Assembly: GCF_000011345.1 (NCBI RefSeq)
Contig: NC_004113.1
Location: forward strand, 1,550,001-1,614,000
Direction: 5' to 3'
Length of the DNA stretch: 64,000 bases
Source: Thermosynechococcus vestitus BP-1
GTDB taxonomy: Bacteria > Cyanobacteriota > Cyanobacteriia > Thermosynechococcales > Thermosynechococcaceae
Shown here: in pieces, positions 17,301-28,000 of the stretch
Layout of the letters: every line of letters begins with the position of its first letter
How positions within the stretch are numbered: position 1 is the first letter of the stretch
Notes under the pieces: model-generated
Database searches by the model: none
The model's input: the letters and a program-made list of their open reading frames with translations, nothing else
What the model was told of the DNA's origin: nothing
Made by a program: the position numbers and the translations under genes

Positions 17301-17794
17301 TTGAGGTCTGGAATTTTGAGAGCGATCGCCTTGCCTATCGCCTGAACCCTGGTGCAGGATGGCTTGCCAGTCTTGAATTCAGTGCCAATGGCCAATTCCT
17401 TGCGGCGGCTGGTGAAAGTGGCTCAGTCTATTTGTGGTCAATTCATGGCAAAAATCCCCCCCCTTACCCCCGTGTGTTTCGTGCTCACCAGCGGAGTATT
17501 GTCAGTCTCGGTCTGAGTCCTGATGGTGAAATGATTGCCACCGCCTCCTCCGATCGCAGCGTGCGGGTTTGGAACCAAAGAGGCCAGCTCATTATGCTCC
17601 TTGACCGCATTTCTGCCATTCCCTACAGCATTGATGTGAGTGGCCACGATCAACTTTATGTAGCGATCGGCACTGAGGATGATGAGGTCTGGATTAGCCC
17701 GCTGGCTAGCCTAGGACAGTTATTAACAAGCGCCTGTGATTGGCTCAAGGACTACCGTCACCAAAATCCCGCGGTTGTTCAAGCCTGTCCCTAG
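14303..17794 (+). CDS. AAA-like ATPase / WD40 repeat protein, 1163 residues
   Basis: Residues 1 to about 330 form an AAA-like (AAA_35-type) NTPase with a P-loop variant SRQMGKSSL, a Walker B LVIFIDEIDSLL and a winged-helix-like part. A coiled region and a possible membrane helix (about 465-490, FMALGIVSVISLGVAAILA) follow. The rest, about 550-1150, is WD40 propeller blades, visible as repeated GxDGTLRLWN, DNTLRLWQ, SDRSVRVWN units, enough for two propellers. Such proteins are common in cyanobacteria and are thought to be signalling or conflict-type STAND-like machines; substrate unknown. The stop overlaps that of ycf54 on the other strand. Confidence 0.85.
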   Translation: MDAAATYQVGGSLPTTSAVYVRRQADADLLAALTAGEFCYILNSRQMGKSSLRVQVTQQLMTRGCRCTAIDITKIGSQNIQPEQWYASFVGALIQGFQLTDVVSLRAWWRDRQLVSPIQRLSDFVETVLLAYTREPLVIFIDEIDSLLSLPFATDDFFAWIRACYNQRADCPEYRRLTFALFGVATPDQLIQDKQRTPFNIGCAIDLQGFTLAEATPLLKGIAHLSDNPDQLLAEILKWTGGQPFLTQKLCRLLQQHGSFMPAAMLSQRLAQFVQEHILQDWERQDEPEHLKTIRNRLLADEQRIGRLLGLYQRILEGGGVPLDGSTEQRALALTGLVCQRQGKLQVFNPIYAQVFDAQWVEQQLAQLRPYSEDFQAWLRSGGRDSSRLLRGQALEEALVWASGKSLSDLDYQYLSASQEANQKAIQDTLLLERQEKEAISAANRILEAARHKANRLTQRAFMALGIVSVISLGVAAILAKTYADLQASQESLVLEQTSNDLLEQFQRQELSALLAGIQAGRDLKRLVGDRPLSQYPTTRPLFVLNFFLDHIQARNQWQSKHTPLMAAFLTADGQQLSISASGLVEFWRVNGERLKAQSLEMGNVKLARISPRGDRLGLLNDKGEISLWRIEPQKLVLERRLPALPINNFRFSPKGQELTATTTTGNILRWSLGGELLATIATPSQSINSLSYAIHGDRLATADEEGWIRVWSRQGKLLQAWQVQGDLPVPQTSLTYLSNGQLATVGKDGTLRLWNTKGQQINQWCVSAAPVYFVGTSPVGYRLLTLSTDNTLRLWQPTGELIAELGGHERLINTVSFNPTGSVLLSSDRGGQMTLWYLDHYRTEYWLANQESIWTVALDPQAATLVTGGKDGRVKHWRRDGTLLATTPVLDPQGINQVLFSPRGQRVAIATEGGKLVIWNLADQSQRTWQLPIKVPLYTLSMDSQGRYLAAGDEKGTIYLIDLQRPEKIQQRKSEGEVWSLSFHPALPLLASTGSVGTIEVWNFESDRLAYRLNPGAGWLASLEFSANGQFLAAAGESGSVYLWSIHGKNPPPYPRVFRAHQRSIVSLGLSPDGEMIATASSDRSVRVWNQRGQLIMLLDRISAIPYSIDVSGHDQLYVAIGTEDDEVWISPLASLGQLLTSACDWLKDYRHQNPAVVQACP

Positions 17795-18111
17795 ACACTC
17801 GCAAGGGAAGCAAGGGGATTCGGAACCTCCTCGCTGGTGAATTGCCCCATGAGGACGTACTCCAAGCGCAGCTTTAGCCATTGGATAAATTGCTGATTGG
17901 TAGAGATAATGGCTGCGGCAGGCTGCGGACAACGCGCCTTCTGTTCAGCAAACTGGGGTTGCTCTAAAAAGGCAGGCTCTGGCACCAGCCAAAAATCAAT
18001 CTCTTTACCCTGCTCCCGGTAGTGACGCTGCCGCTCGCGAAACACTTCCTCAAGGGGTTCTTCCTCAGTTAAAAACTTTTTGCTTGCGAGAATGTAATAG
18101 TACGTCGCCAT
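17791..18111 (-). CDS. ycf54: Ycf54, subunit of the Mg-protoporphyrin monomethylester cyclase
   Basis: The product is 106 residues and matches Ycf54 along its length: MATYYYILASKKFL, EEPLEEVFRERQRHYREQ, IDFWLVPEPAFLE, CPQPAAAIISTN and WLKLRLEYVLMGQF. The protein assists the aerobic oxidative cyclase that makes protochlorophyllide in chlorophyll synthesis. Its 3' end overlaps the AAA/WD40 gene by 4 bp. Confidence 0.93.
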   Translation of the reverse strand: MATYYYILASKKFLTEEEPLEEVFRERQRHYREQGKEIDFWLVPEPAFLEQPQFAEQKARCPQPAAAIISTNQQFIQWLKLRLEYVLMGQFTSEEVPNPLASLASV

Positions 18112-18243
18112 AGAGATCTATGCAAAACCACAACATATTTTATTCATTCCTCAGCTTACCATAGGGGAAATCCCTGCCTACATAGCCCTTTAGTCCTCAA
18201 GTTTTCTACAGTTTCTGGTCGGAGCGATCGCTCTACCTCGCCC

Positions 18244-19089
18244 ATGCGCCGCGACTCCCTCTTTTATCAACTCTTTGCCCAACTACCCCAGACCCTCTTT
18301 GACCTCTTGGGCATAGACACCCCTGAGGGGTATCGTTTTGACTCAGTTGAGCTGAAGCAAACCGCCTTCCGCATCGATGGCGTCTTTGTGCCCCCTGACC
18401 CTGCAGGCACGGTTTATTTCTGTGAGGTGCAGTTTCAGCGGGATAACACCTTCTATGAACGCTTCTTTGCGGAGATTTTTCTCTATCTGCGCCTGTATCG
18501 CTCCACCTTTGCAGATTGGCAAGCGGTGGTGATTTATCCGAATCGGCAAACGGAGCAAGAGTCTTTTGCCCCCTATGACCTGTTGGTCCATAGTCCCCGT
18601 CTGCGGCGAGTGTATCTCAATGAGTTGGGGTCACCGGACAACTTGCCATTGAGCCTGGCCCTAATGCAGCTTACGGCATTATCCGAAGCAGAGATGCCAA
18701 GAGTGGCAAGGTTATTGGCTGAGCGCACTCACACAGAGGCGGTGCCAAGGCCAGAAGTCATAATAGAGTTAATCACGACGATTGTGCTGTACAAGTTCAC
18801 GGAGCTGAGTCGGGAGGAGGTGTTGCGGATGCTGGGGTTTACCACTGAGGAACTGAAGCGGACACGGTTTTATCGGGAGGTGTATGCGGAGGCACGGAAG
18901 GAAGGATTGCAGCAGGGAGAAGTGCTAGTTGTCTTGCGCCAGTTAAGGCGGCGATTTGGGAGTGTGCCTAGTGAGCTGGAGGAGCGGATTCGGCGGCTCT
19001 CTGCTCCTCAGATCGAGGCTTTGGCGGAGGCGCTGCTTGACTTCAGGGAGCTGGAGGAAGTGGCAGCATGGCTAGAGCAGACTTCATAA
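18244..19089 (+). CDS. DUF2887 / Rpn-type PD-(D/E)XK nuclease-like protein, copy 1
   Basis: The product is 281 residues. A PD-(D/E)XK-like core is seen as Asp in FRIDGVFVPP followed by VYFCEVQFQ (E-x-Q). These proteins are related to Rpn/PDDEXK transposase-like nucleases and are abundant in cyanobacteria. The C-terminal part is charged and ends in a helical segment. It is nearly identical in DNA to the next gene through the first 650 bp; the two differ at the C-terminal linker, where this copy has only KEGLQQGEV. Confidence 0.85.
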   Translation: MRRDSLFYQLFAQLPQTLFDLLGIDTPEGYRFDSVELKQTAFRIDGVFVPPDPAGTVYFCEVQFQRDNTFYERFFAEIFLYLRLYRSTFADWQAVVIYPNRQTEQESFAPYDLLVHSPRLRRVYLNELGSPDNLPLSLALMQLTALSEAEMPRVARLLAERTHTEAVPRPEVIIELITTIVLYKFTELSREEVLRMLGFTTEELKRTRFYREVYAEARKEGLQQGEVLVVLRQLRRRFGSVPSELEERIRRLSAPQIEALAEALLDFRELEEVAAWLEQTS

Positions 19090-19096
19090 CTCACCC

Positions 19097-20038
19097 ATGC
19101 GCCGCGACTCCCTCTTTTATCAACTCTTTGCCCAACTACCCCAGACCCTCTTTGACCTCTTGGGCATAGACACCCCTGAGGGGTATCGTTTTGACTCAGT
19201 TGAGCTGAAGCAAACCGCCTTTCGCATCGATGGCGTCTTTGTGCCCCCTGACCCTGCAGGCACGGTTTATTTCTGTGAGGTGCAGTTTCAGCGGGATAAC
19301 ACTTTCTATGAACGCTTCTTTGCGGAGATTTTTCTCTATCTGCGCCTGTATCGCTCCACCTTTGCAGATTGGCAAGCGGTGGTGATTTATCCGAATCGGC
19401 AAACGGAGCAAGAGTCTTTTGCCCCCTATGATCTGTTGGTCCATAGTCCCCGTCTGCGGCGAGTGTATCTGAATGAGTTGGGGTCACCGGACAGCTTGCC
19501 ATTGAGCCTGGCCCTAATGCAGCTTACGGCATTATCCGAAGCAGAGATGCCGAGAGTGGCGAGGTTATTGGCTGAGCGCACTCACACAGAGGCGGTGCCA
19601 AGGCCAGAAGTCATAATAGAGTTAATCACGACGATTGTGCTGTATAAGTTCACGGAGCTGAGTCGGGAGGAGGTGTTGCGGATGCTGGGGTTTACCACTG
19701 AGGAACTGAAGCGGACACGGTTTTATCGGGAGGTGTATGCGGAGGCACGGGAGGAAGGATTACAAGAGGGGCGACTGGCGGGAAGACAAGAGGGAAGACA
19801 AGAAGGACGAGAAGAAGGACTTCAGGAAGGCTTGCAGCAGGGATTGCAACAGGGATTGCAACAAGGAGAAGCAGCCGTTGTCCTACGGCAGTTAAGGCGG
19901 CGATTTGGCAGTGTGCCCAGTGAGCTTGAAGAATGCATTCGTCACCTCTCTCTGAATCAAATCGAAGCTTTGGCAGAAGCACTTCTAGACTTCACTCACT
20001 TAGAGGAAGTATTTGCGTGGCTAAATCGCTCCGCCTAA
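19097..20038 (+). CDS. DUF2887 / Rpn-type PD-(D/E)XK nuclease-like protein, copy 2
   Basis: The product is 313 residues and starts 8 bp after the stop of copy 1. The first 215 or so residues are almost identical to copy 1. The linker is expanded to about 40 residues of short charged repeats (RQEGRQEGREEG, then LQEGLQQGLQQGLQQG), encoded by 12-15-bp direct DNA repeats at about 19750-19870. The last 45 residues have diverged (LEECIRHLSLNQIEALAEALLDF). Product function is unproven; family members show nuclease activity linked to recombination. Confidence 0.85.
   Translation: MRRDSLFYQLFAQLPQTLFDLLGIDTPEGYRFDSVELKQTAFRIDGVFVPPDPAGTVYFCEVQFQRDNTFYERFFAEIFLYLRLYRSTFADWQAVVIYPNRQTEQESFAPYDLLVHSPRLRRVYLNELGSPDSLPLSLALMQLTALSEAEMPRVARLLAERTHTEAVPRPEVIIELITTIVLYKFTELSREEVLRMLGFTTEELKRTRFYREVYAEAREEGLQEGRLAGRQEGRQEGREEGLQEGLQQGLQQGLQQGEAAVVLRQLRRRFGSVPSELEECIRHLSLNQIEALAEALLDFTHLEEVFAWLNRSA
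19755..19872 (+). repeat. Short in-frame tandem repeats in DUF2887 copy 2
   Basis: Repeated GAAGGA/AGACAAGAGGGA and TTGCAGCAGGGA-type units encode EGR/QEG/LQQG repeats. Copy 1 has only one such unit at the same place, so the difference of 32 codons between the genes lies largely here. Slippage or unequal exchange would explain it. Confidence 0.7.
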
Positions 20039-20154
20039 CAATACTGCCTCGATTGCTGATCAATTGCCATAACATGCCCTAGCCCCAAGAGGGGTAACGT
20101 CCGCTGTTAAAATTTGTGGTGGGTTATTCATAGGTGTAGCATTTTTGCCCTTAG

Positions 20155-20904
<750 letters not shown>

Positions 20905-20929
20905 GCGCCTTGGAGTAGTTCAGAAACCC

Positions 20930-23671
20930 ATGACCGACGCGATTACCCTCCCCAGTCAATACGATCCCAAGCAAACGGAGGCCAAGTGGCAACAGCTCTG
21001 GGAAAGCAGTGGTGTCTTTCACGCAGACCCCAACCACCCTGGTAAACCCTATTGCATTGTCATTCCGCCTCCTAATGTCACCGGTAGCTTGCACATGGGG
21101 CACGCCTTTGAGCATGCCCTGATTGATGTTCTGATTCGCTATCACCGCATGATTGGCCGCAATGTTCTCTGGCTACCGGGGACGGATCATGCCAGTATTG
21201 CCGTTAGCACGATTTTAGATCAACAGTTGCAGGCGGAGGGCACCAACCGCTTTGCCTTGGGACGGGAGGCCTATCTAAAGCGAGCTTGGGCATGGAAAGA
21301 GTCCTCAGGGAAGACGATTGTCGGCCAAATTCGCCGCTTGGGGCTGTCGGTGGATTGGTCGCGGGAACGCTTTACGATGGATGAGGGGCTGTCGCGGGCG
21401 GTTCTCACAGCTTTTAATCGGCTTTATGAAGCGGGACTCATCTATCGCGGTCAGTATTTAGTGAACTGGTGTCCCGCCAGTCAATCAGCGGTCTCGGATT
21501 TAGAGGTGGAAAACCGTGAGGTGCAGGGGCATCTCTGGTATTTGCGCTATCCACTGACGGATGGCTCGGGGTATTTGGAGGTAGCCACAACCCGTCCAGA
21601 AACGATGCTGGGGGATACGGCAGTGGCGGTTCACCCAGAAGACGATCGCTATCGCCATTTGATCGGCAAAACACTGCGCCTGCCGCTTATGAATCGGGAG
21701 ATTCCGATTATTGGTGATCCCTTGGTGGATCCCACCTTTGGCACCGGCTGCGTCAAGGTCACCCCTGCGCACGATCCCAATGACTTTGTCATGGGGCAAC
21801 GCCATCGCCTACCGATGATGAACCTGATGAACAAAGATGGCACACTCAACGAGAATGCCGGGGAGTTTGCGGGTCTAGATCGCTTTGTGGCTCGTAAACA
21901 GGTGGTGGCTCGTCTAGAGGCAGAGGGCTTTTTAGTGCGGGTAGAGGACTATAAGCACACCGTTCCCTATAGCGATCGCGGCAAAGTCCCCATTGAACCG
22001 CTCCTGTCTACCCAATGGTTTGTGAAAATTCGTCCCCTGGCGGATGCCGCCCTCAAAGCCTTAGATAGACAGCATTCCCCTCGCTTTATTCCGGATCGCT
22101 GGGCAAAGGTCTATCGCGATTGGCTGGTCAACTTACGGGATTGGTGTATTTCACGGCAACTGTGGTGGGGGCATCAAATTCCCGCTTGGTATGTGGTTAG
22201 TGAAACCAATGGCGAAGTGCGCGATGATACCCCCTTTGTGGTGGCAATGGATGAGACTGCTGCCCGTGCCAAGGCGATCGCCCAATTTGGCGAGGACATT
22301 GAACTCCAGCAGGATCAGGACGTATTGGATACGTGGTTTTCCTCTGGCCTATGGCCCTTTTCTACGCTGGGTTGGCCCGATGATACACCAGACTATCGCC
22401 GCTATTACCCCAACACCACCCTTGTTACCGGGTTTGACATTATCTTTTTCTGGGTGGCACGGATGACAATGATGGGGCAGTACTTCACCGGTAAAATCCC
22501 CTTCCGCGATGTCTATATCCACGGCTTGGTCCGGGATGAAAACAACAAAAAAATGTCTAAGTCCGCCAATAATGGCATTGACCCGCTGATTTTAATTGAA
22601 AAATACGGCACCGATGCGCTGCGCTATAGCTTGGTCAAGGAAGTTGTGGGCGCTGGTCAGGATATTCGCTTGGCCTACAACCGCAAAACGGATGAATCGG
22701 CAACTGTCGAGGCGGCGCGCAACTTTGCCAATAAACTTTGGAATGCCTCCCGCTTTGTGCTGCTAAATCTAGAGGGACAAACCCCCGGCCAGTTAGGAAC
22801 CCCGCGACGCCAAGACTTGACCGCTAGCGATCGCTGGATTCTCAGTCGCTACCACACGGCTATTCAAACCACGCGCGAACGCATTGAAAGCTATGGACTG
22901 GGGGAGGCGGCCAAGGGACTCTACGAATTCATCTGGGGAGATTTTTGCGACTGGTATATTGAACTGGTAAAACCCCGTTTGCAAGGGGAAAACGCCAAAG
23001 CCAAGCGCACTGCCCAGCAGGTACTCGCCACGGTTCTCGATGGCACCTTGAAACTCCTCCATCCTTTCATGCCCCACATTACAGAGGAGATTTGGCACAC
23101 GCTGCATCAGGTGGCGGACAATGAAGTTTTAGCGGTACAACCCTACCCGAAAGCGAATCGCCGCGCCATTGACCCTGACCTTGAAGCCCAATTTAGCCTT
23201 TTGATTGAAACCATCCGCACAATTCGGAATCTGCGGGCAGAGGCAGGGATTAAGCCGGGATTGTATATTGCCGCCCTGATTGAGGCGAGTGCTGAGGAAG
23301 CCCCCATCTTTGAAGCGGGAGCCGCTGATATTCAACACTTGGCGCGCCTCGAGTCCCTAACGATCGGCAGCGGACTACAAATTCCGCAGCGGGTCTTTAG
23401 CGGTGTCGTTGGCAAGAGCGAGGTACTCATTCCCCTAGCGGGGGTCGTAGATCTGGAGGCCTTGGTAAGCAAGCTCCAGAAGGAAGGCGATCGCCTGAGG
23501 AAAGAGATTCAATCTTTAACCGCTCGCCTCAACAACCCTAATTTTGTCAACAAAGCCCAACCAGAGGTGGTCGCTGCGGCTCAGGCGCAATTGGCGGCTG
23601 CCCAACAGCAACTGGCGATTATTGAGCACCGACTCCAATCCTTGGGTGTCGATGACAAAACCCAACCCTGA
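20930..23671 (+). CDS. valS: Valyl-tRNA synthetase
   Basis: The product is 913 residues. The class I signature is [17 protein letters not shown] (HMGH) and the second is [13 protein letters not shown]. The editing domain ([23 protein letters not shown]) and a C-terminal coiled coil (about 845-905, [19 protein letters not shown]) are present. It charges tRNA-Val. Full length for the family. Confidence 0.97.
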   Translation: MTDAITLPSQYDPKQTEAKWQQLWESSGVFHADPNHPGKPYCIVIPPPNVTGSLHMGHAFEHALIDVLIRYHRMIGRNVLWLPGTDHASIAVSTILDQQLQAEGTNRFALGREAYLKRAWAWKESSGKTIVGQIRRLGLSVDWSRERFTMDEGLSRAVLTAFNRLYEAGLIYRGQYLVNWCPASQSAVSDLEVENREVQGHLWYLRYPLTDGSGYLEVATTRPETMLGDTAVAVHPEDDRYRHLIGKTLRLPLMNREIPIIGDPLVDPTFGTGCVKVTPAHDPNDFVMGQRHRLPMMNLMNKDGTLNENAGEFAGLDRFVARKQVVARLEAEGFLVRVEDYKHTVPYSDRGKVPIEPLLSTQWFVKIRPLADAALKALDRQHSPRFIPDRWAKVYRDWLVNLRDWCISRQLWWGHQIPAWYVVSETNGEVRDDTPFVVAMDETAARAKAIAQFGEDIELQQDQDVLDTWFSSGLWPFSTLGWPDDTPDYRRYYPNTTLVTGFDIIFFWVARMTMMGQYFTGKIPFRDVYIHGLVRDENNKKMSKSANNGIDPLILIEKYGTDALRYSLVKEVVGAGQDIRLAYNRKTDESATVEAARNFANKLWNASRFVLLNLEGQTPGQLGTPRRQDLTASDRWILSRYHTAIQTTRERIESYGLGEAAKGLYEFIWGDFCDWYIELVKPRLQGENAKAKRTAQQVLATVLDGTLKLLHPFMPHITEEIWHTLHQVADNEVLAVQPYPKANRRAIDPDLEAQFSLLIETIRTIRNLRAEAGIKPGLYIAALIEASAEEAPIFEAGAADIQHLARLESLTIGSGLQIPQRVFSGVVGKSEVLIPLAGVVDLEALVSKLQKEGDRLRKEIQSLTARLNNPNFVNKAQPEVVAAAQAQLAAAQQQLAIIEHRLQSLGVDDKTQP

Positions 23672-23743
23672 CGAGCAAAAAACAGTACAGCACGCTATCG
23701 TGTCGAAATTGCTACCCTGTCAAACGTGGCAGGATGGCTAGAC

Positions 23744-23770
23744 AAAAAATAGGGGGGCATTTCCCCCCTA
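23744..23770 (-). terminator. Rho-independent terminator of the rbcLXS operon
   Basis: On the minus strand an 8-bp perfect stem (TAGGGGGG/CCCCCCTA, 23763-23770 and 23750-23757) with a 5-nt loop is followed by six T residues (A run at 23744-23749). It lies 42 bp after the rbcS stop and also close to the end of valS from the other side. Confidence 0.9.
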
Positions 23771-23811
23771 ACCCTTCATTCAACTACAATGCACTGAAGA
23801 AGATCTCAGCC

Positions 23812-24168
23812 TTAATAGCGATAACCGCTGTAGCCGCTGTTGGCCTGATTGGGCTTATAGACAATAAAGCTCATCACTTGGCACTGTTTGATGTTGTCAA
23901 AGGCAACAACACGGATGAAACAATTGGGATATTCCGAGCGGCACTGCTGTACTTCATTGAGCACGTCTTGGGCGTTGGTGCAGTTAAAAAGCGGCAGTTT
24001 CCACATTGTCCAGTAGCGGATTTCAGCATTGGAGGTCTCGTTGAACTCCACACAGGGGTGATAGCCCTGATCAATCGCATACTGGATTTGGCGAGCAATT
24101 TGGGCATCACTGAGGGGAGGTAGGTAGGAGAAGGTTTCGTAACGACGCTCTTTGGGCAGTGTTTTCAT
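23812..24168 (-). CDS. rbcS: RuBisCO small subunit
   Basis: The product is 118 residues: [24 protein letters not shown], then [12 protein letters not shown] and a C-terminal [21 protein letters not shown]. It caps the L8 core of RuBisCO. It is the last gene of rbcL-rbcX-rbcS and is followed by the terminator. Confidence 0.97.
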   Translation of the reverse strand: MKTLPKERRYETFSYLPPLSDAQIARQIQYAIDQGYHPCVEFNETSNAEIRYWTMWKLPLFNCTNAQDVLNEVQQCRSEYPNCFIRVVAFDNIKQCQVMSFIVYKPNQANSGYSGYRY

Positions 24169-24198
24169 AGCTTCCTCAATTGGTTCACAATCAACAAA

Positions 24199-24579
24199 CT
24201 ATTCAGGGGTTTCTAGGTTGCTGTTTTCAACATTGGCTTCAGAGACTTGGGTCATCCGCTCCAGTTGTTGACAGCGTTGTTGCAAGTTGGCCTGCTGGAT
24301 GCCTGCCCGTAGCATTTCCGGGAGATAGTCCGCCACCATTTCCGCAAGATGTTCGCGTACCGTGAGAATGCGAAAACCGAGATCGGGCTGTTCGCGAAAG
24401 AGAGCTTCCAAGTAGCGTTCACCATCTTGGATACTTTCTTGACTCGTGAACTGGTGTAGCCAGAGCGATCGCGGTGGATCGGTTTCGGCCAGTTGCCCAA
24501 TCACGGTTCGCACGGCCTGATAGGTGAGATAACTAATCAGGGTTTTGGTGGTTTGCTTGGCAATGTGCTTGACATCCAT
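24199..24579 (-). CDS. rbcX: RuBisCO assembly chaperone RbcX
   Basis: The product is 126 residues and all-helical, with the RbcX opening MDVKHIAKQTTKTLISYLTYQAVRTV and the RILTVREHLAEMVADYLPEM block. RbcX binds the C-terminal peptide of RbcL and helps form the L8 core. Its place between rbcL and rbcS is the classic cyanobacterial order. Confidence 0.95.
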   Translation of the reverse strand: MDVKHIAKQTTKTLISYLTYQAVRTVIGQLAETDPPRSLWLHQFTSQESIQDGERYLEALFREQPDLGFRILTVREHLAEMVADYLPEMLRAGIQQANLQQRCQQLERMTQVSEANVENSNLETPE

Positions 24580-24632
24580 AGACCGACGGGGAAATCGTTG
24601 CCTTAGCTCCGATTAAACCCCAACTCCACCAA

Positions 24633-26060
24633 CTAGATCGTGTCTTGCGCTTCAAACTCGAACTTGATTTCTTTCCAGAGTTCGCAGGCGGCAGCCAGTT
24701 CTGGACTCCAGCGAGCTGCTTCGCGGATAATGTCGCCGCCTTCGCGCATGAGGTCACGACCTTCATTACGAGCTTGGATACAGGCTTCAAGGGCGACCCG
24801 GTTGGCAGTTGCCCCCGGTGCATTCCCCCAGGGGTGCCCCAAGGTACCACCACCAAATTGCAGCACTGCATCATCACCGAAGATGTCCACGAGGGCAGGC
24901 ATGTGCCAGACGTGAATCCCACCGGAGGCCACGGCCATCACTCCGGGCATCGAGGCCCAGTCTTGGGTGAAGTAAATACCACGGGAGCGATCCTGCTCAA
25001 TGTAGTTTTCCCGCAGCAGATCGACAAAGCCGAGGGTAACGGCTTTATCCCCTTCGAGCTTACCAACAACGGTACCGGTGTGGATGTGGTCACCGCCAGA
25101 CATCCGCAAACATTTGGCCAAGACACGGAAGTGGATGCCGTGGTTTTTCTGACGGTCCATCACGGCGTGCATAGCACGGTGAATGTGTAGCAACATGCCG
25201 TTGTCACGGCACCATTTCGAGAGGGTGGTGTTGGCCGTGAAGCCAGCGGTGAGAAAGTCGTGCATGATGATGGGCATTTCCAGTTCTTTAGCGAACTCTG
25301 CCCGTTTCAACATTTCTTCACAGGTGGGAGCGGTGACGTTCAAATAGTGCCCTTTGATTTCACCGGTTTCCGCCTGGGCTTTGTGAATGGCATCAGCAAC
25401 AAACAGGAAGCGATCGCGCCAGCGTTGGAAAGGCTGGGAGTTGATGTTTTCGTCATCTTTGGTGAAGTCCAAACCACCGCGCAAGCATTCATAAACGGCA
25501 CGGCCGTAGTTTTTCGCCGACAGACCCAGCTTCGGCTTAATGGTGCAGCCCAAGAGCGGACGACCATATTTGTTCAATTTGTCGCGTTCCACTTGGATAC
25601 CGTGGGGTGGCCCTTGGAAAGTCTTCAGGTAAGCCACAGGAATGCGCAGGTCTTCAAGGCGCAGGGCTTTGAGGGCTTTGAAACCAAACACGTTCCCCAC
25701 AATGGAGGTCAGCATGTTGGTGACAGAGCCTTCTTCAAAGAGATCCAGCGGGTAGGCAATGTAGGCGATGAACTGATTGTCTTCACCCGGCAAGGGCTCG
25801 ATGTCGTAGCAGCAGCCTTTGTAGCGATCCAAGTCGGTCAGCAGGTCAGTCCAGACAGTGGTCCATGTACCTGTTGAGGATTCTGCAGCAACGGCAGCCG
25901 CCGCTTCTTCAAAGGGGACGCCCGGCTGGGGGGTCACACGAAAGGCCGCTAGAATATCGGTATCTTTGGGGGTGTAATCCGGGGTGTAGTAGGTCAGGCG
26001 GTAGTCTTTTACCCCTGCCTGATACCCAACTTTCTGGGATTTGGATTGCGTATAGGCCAT
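24633..26060 (-). CDS. rbcL: RuBisCO large subunit, form IB
   Basis: The product is 475 residues. Active-site elements are visible: [16 protein letters not shown] with the Lys/Asp/Asp/Glu metal site, [41 protein letters not shown] (loop 6) and [15 protein letters not shown]. An AGAGGAAC ribosome-binding site lies 9 bp before the ATG. First gene of rbcLXS. Confidence 0.98.
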   Translation of the reverse strand: MAYTQSKSQKVGYQAGVKDYRLTYYTPDYTPKDTDILAAFRVTPQPGVPFEEAAAAVAAESSTGTWTTVWTDLLTDLDRYKGCCYDIEPLPGEDNQFIAYIAYPLDLFEEGSVTNMLTSIVGNVFGFKALKALRLEDLRIPVAYLKTFQGPPHGIQVERDKLNKYGRPLLGCTIKPKLGLSAKNYGRAVYECLRGGLDFTKDDENINSQPFQRWRDRFLFVADAIHKAQAETGEIKGHYLNVTAPTCEEMLKRAEFAKELEMPIIMHDFLTAGFTANTTLSKWCRDNGMLLHIHRAMHAVMDRQKNHGIHFRVLAKCLRMSGGDHIHTGTVVGKLEGDKAVTLGFVDLLRENYIEQDRSRGIYFTQDWASMPGVMAVASGGIHVWHMPALVDIFGDDAVLQFGGGTLGHPWGNAPGATANRVALEACIQARNEGRDLMREGGDIIREAARWSPELAAACELWKEIKFEFEAQDTI

Positions 26061-26472
26061 AGACGTTGTTCCTCTTTAACAGTGACTGTGCCGAATAGAG
26101 CAATCTCTACGGGCAACCTTTGCAATGGGTAGTGTGAACGCTACGATTCCCCGCAAATGGGGCAAAATTGAGCAGTGCAAAACTCAGCGAGATGATGCAA
26201 CCATCCGCAAGCCTGTGATATTGTCGTAGGTCTTATGCTTAGGATCAGCTTAGTTGATACCCAATGCAATAACTGTTGCTTTGGAGATTCTTAATTATTC
26301 TATAGGTTTGGGTTATCAATCTTTAGAGTTGTTTATAGGTTTCTAATTAGAGGTGTACAACTATAGTCTCCCTTCTATTCAACAGGCACTGATGATTGCC
26401 TGAAATCAATTTAATGGTCCTCATGGGGGGCGATCGCTCTATTGTTTTTGAAAAAAAGGGGGTGGAATTTCT
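26061..26472. promoter_or_regulatory. Divergent upstream region of rbcL and ylqF
   Basis: This 412-bp non-coding gap serves rbcL on one side and ylqF on the other. It is AT-rich in its right half. TATAGGTTT occurs twice, at 26301-26309 and 26334-26342, 33 bp apart (about three helical turns), which could be paired regulator sites. No promoter hexamers could be assigned with confidence. Confidence 0.5.
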
Positions 26473-27330
26473 ATGAGTCCGATCATTCAATGGTATCCTG
26501 GCCACATTGCCAAGGCAGAACGTGCCCTCAAGGAACAATTGAAACAGGTGGATGTGATCTTTGAGGTGCGGGATGCACGCATTCCCCTTGCCAGTTGCCA
26601 TCCCCAAATTCGTCAGTGGGCGAGTGGCAAGCAGCGCCTCTTAGTGCTCAATGGAATGGATAGGATTAGCGATCGCGATCGCCAGCAGTGGCTGACATGG
26701 TTTGAGACCCAAGGGGAAACGGTTTTTTTCACCAATGCACAGCGGGGTGAAGGGATTCGCCGACTCGAACAGGCGGCGGTACGGGCGGGAGCGGCCATTA
26801 ATCAACGCCGTCAACAGCGGGGCATGCAAGTAAGAGCCGTACGAGCTGTGGTTTTAGGGTTTCCCAATGTGGGCAAATCAGCCCTCATTAATCGCCTCTT
26901 GCAGCAGCGGGTGGTGGAGAGTGCAGCGCGTCCGGGGGTGACGCGGCAACTGCGCTGGGTGCGCTTGTCCCCCGTCCTTGAACTCTTGGATGCCCCAGGG
27001 GTGTTGCCCATGAATTTCAAGAATCAAGAGGCGGCGGTAAAACTGGCCATTTGCGATGACATTGGTCAAGCTGCCTACGATCCCTGTCGGGTGGCCCCCA
27101 TGCTTGTGGAGATCATGCAACAGTTGGGGTACGCCGAGCGCCTTAGGGATCGCTACGGTCTAGCCCTTACCGACACCGGTGAGACCTACCTTTATGACCT
27201 TGCTGCTCGCCGCTACCATGGCGACTTGGAACGGGCAGCCAGGCAACTCTTGCAGGACTATCGCCGTGGTTACCTGGGGGCGATCGCCCTTGAGCATCCT
27301 CCTCAATCCAGAAACAGCACCATCCCATAG
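26473..27330 (+). CDS. ylqF: Ribosome biogenesis GTPase YlqF/RbgA
   Basis: The product is 285 residues with circularly permuted G motifs: G4-like LVLNGMDRIS comes first, then the P-loop GFPNVGKSALINRL, G2 RPGVTRQLRWVRL and G3 LLDAPGVL. The Lys of NKxD is replaced by Gly. The C-terminal part (about 195-270) is the RNA-binding helical region. It acts in assembly of the large ribosomal subunit. Confidence 0.93.
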   Translation: MSPIIQWYPGHIAKAERALKEQLKQVDVIFEVRDARIPLASCHPQIRQWASGKQRLLVLNGMDRISDRDRQQWLTWFETQGETVFFTNAQRGEGIRRLEQAAVRAGAAINQRRQQRGMQVRAVRAVVLGFPNVGKSALINRLLQQRVVESAARPGVTRQLRWVRLSPVLELLDAPGVLPMNFKNQEAAVKLAICDDIGQAAYDPCRVAPMLVEIMQQLGYAERLRDRYGLALTDTGETYLYDLAARRYHGDLERAARQLLQDYRRGYLGAIALEHPPQSRNSTIP

Positions 27331-27337
27331 TCCTTAC

Positions 27338-27369
27338 GTAGCTTTATCTAGAATGTAGCTTTATCTAGA
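27338..27369. repeat. Tandem 15-bp direct repeat upstream of the pseudogene
   Basis: GTAGCTTTATCTAGA is present at 27338-27352 and again at 27355-27369, 17 bp apart, ending 20 bp before the ATG at 27390. Each copy includes TCTAGA. It may be a regulatory site or a replication-slip product. Confidence 0.6.
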
Positions 27370-28000
27370 TATTGCCAAATCAAGTTTTTATGAAAACACT
27401 CATCATTACTGTGGGCAATCGGCAAGTTGGCTGGCGGTGCCGCGATGGCATTGTTCGCAGTTTTGGGGCGGACGGCAGTCACAAGACTCCCCCTCACCTG
27501 GATGAACTGGATCGGGAATTTGGCGTTGCCCGAGGTTTCCATGATCCTGAGGGAAACTACCGCCACAGTGTGCGCTATTACAGTGTGCGCTATTTAAGTG
27601 AAATTGTTTATCAGCATTGTCACGCCAAGAGTGGCTTTTCACCCGTAGTTTTGCTGCTAGATGAGCAAATCTTGGCAAAACACTATGCCACGCCAACGGA
27701 AACCGCTGACGTGATTCTCTGGGGCAGCGATCAGCCGGAAACCGTCAGTTGGCAATTTCCTTCCATGGATACCTGCTGGCTAGGGGAGTTAATGGCAGGG
27801 GTGATTCGGCAGTGCTATCCCCACCTCAACGTCATGGTCTGGAACTGTCGAGTTGATCTGAACCACAGGCAACACCTATGGGACTTAACGGAAAAACAGT
27901 TAGAGCAATATATTGAGAGTTTGCCAGACAAAGCTGCTGGCAATTGGCAGTTGCAAATTCAAACCAAGGGGTCTGTGCCCCAAATTGCAGATGCTCTGAA

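Noticed and set aside
25260-25877. 205-codon frame antisense to rbcL
   Set aside because: It overlaps the conserved rbcL core and has no ribosome-binding site or family resemblance.
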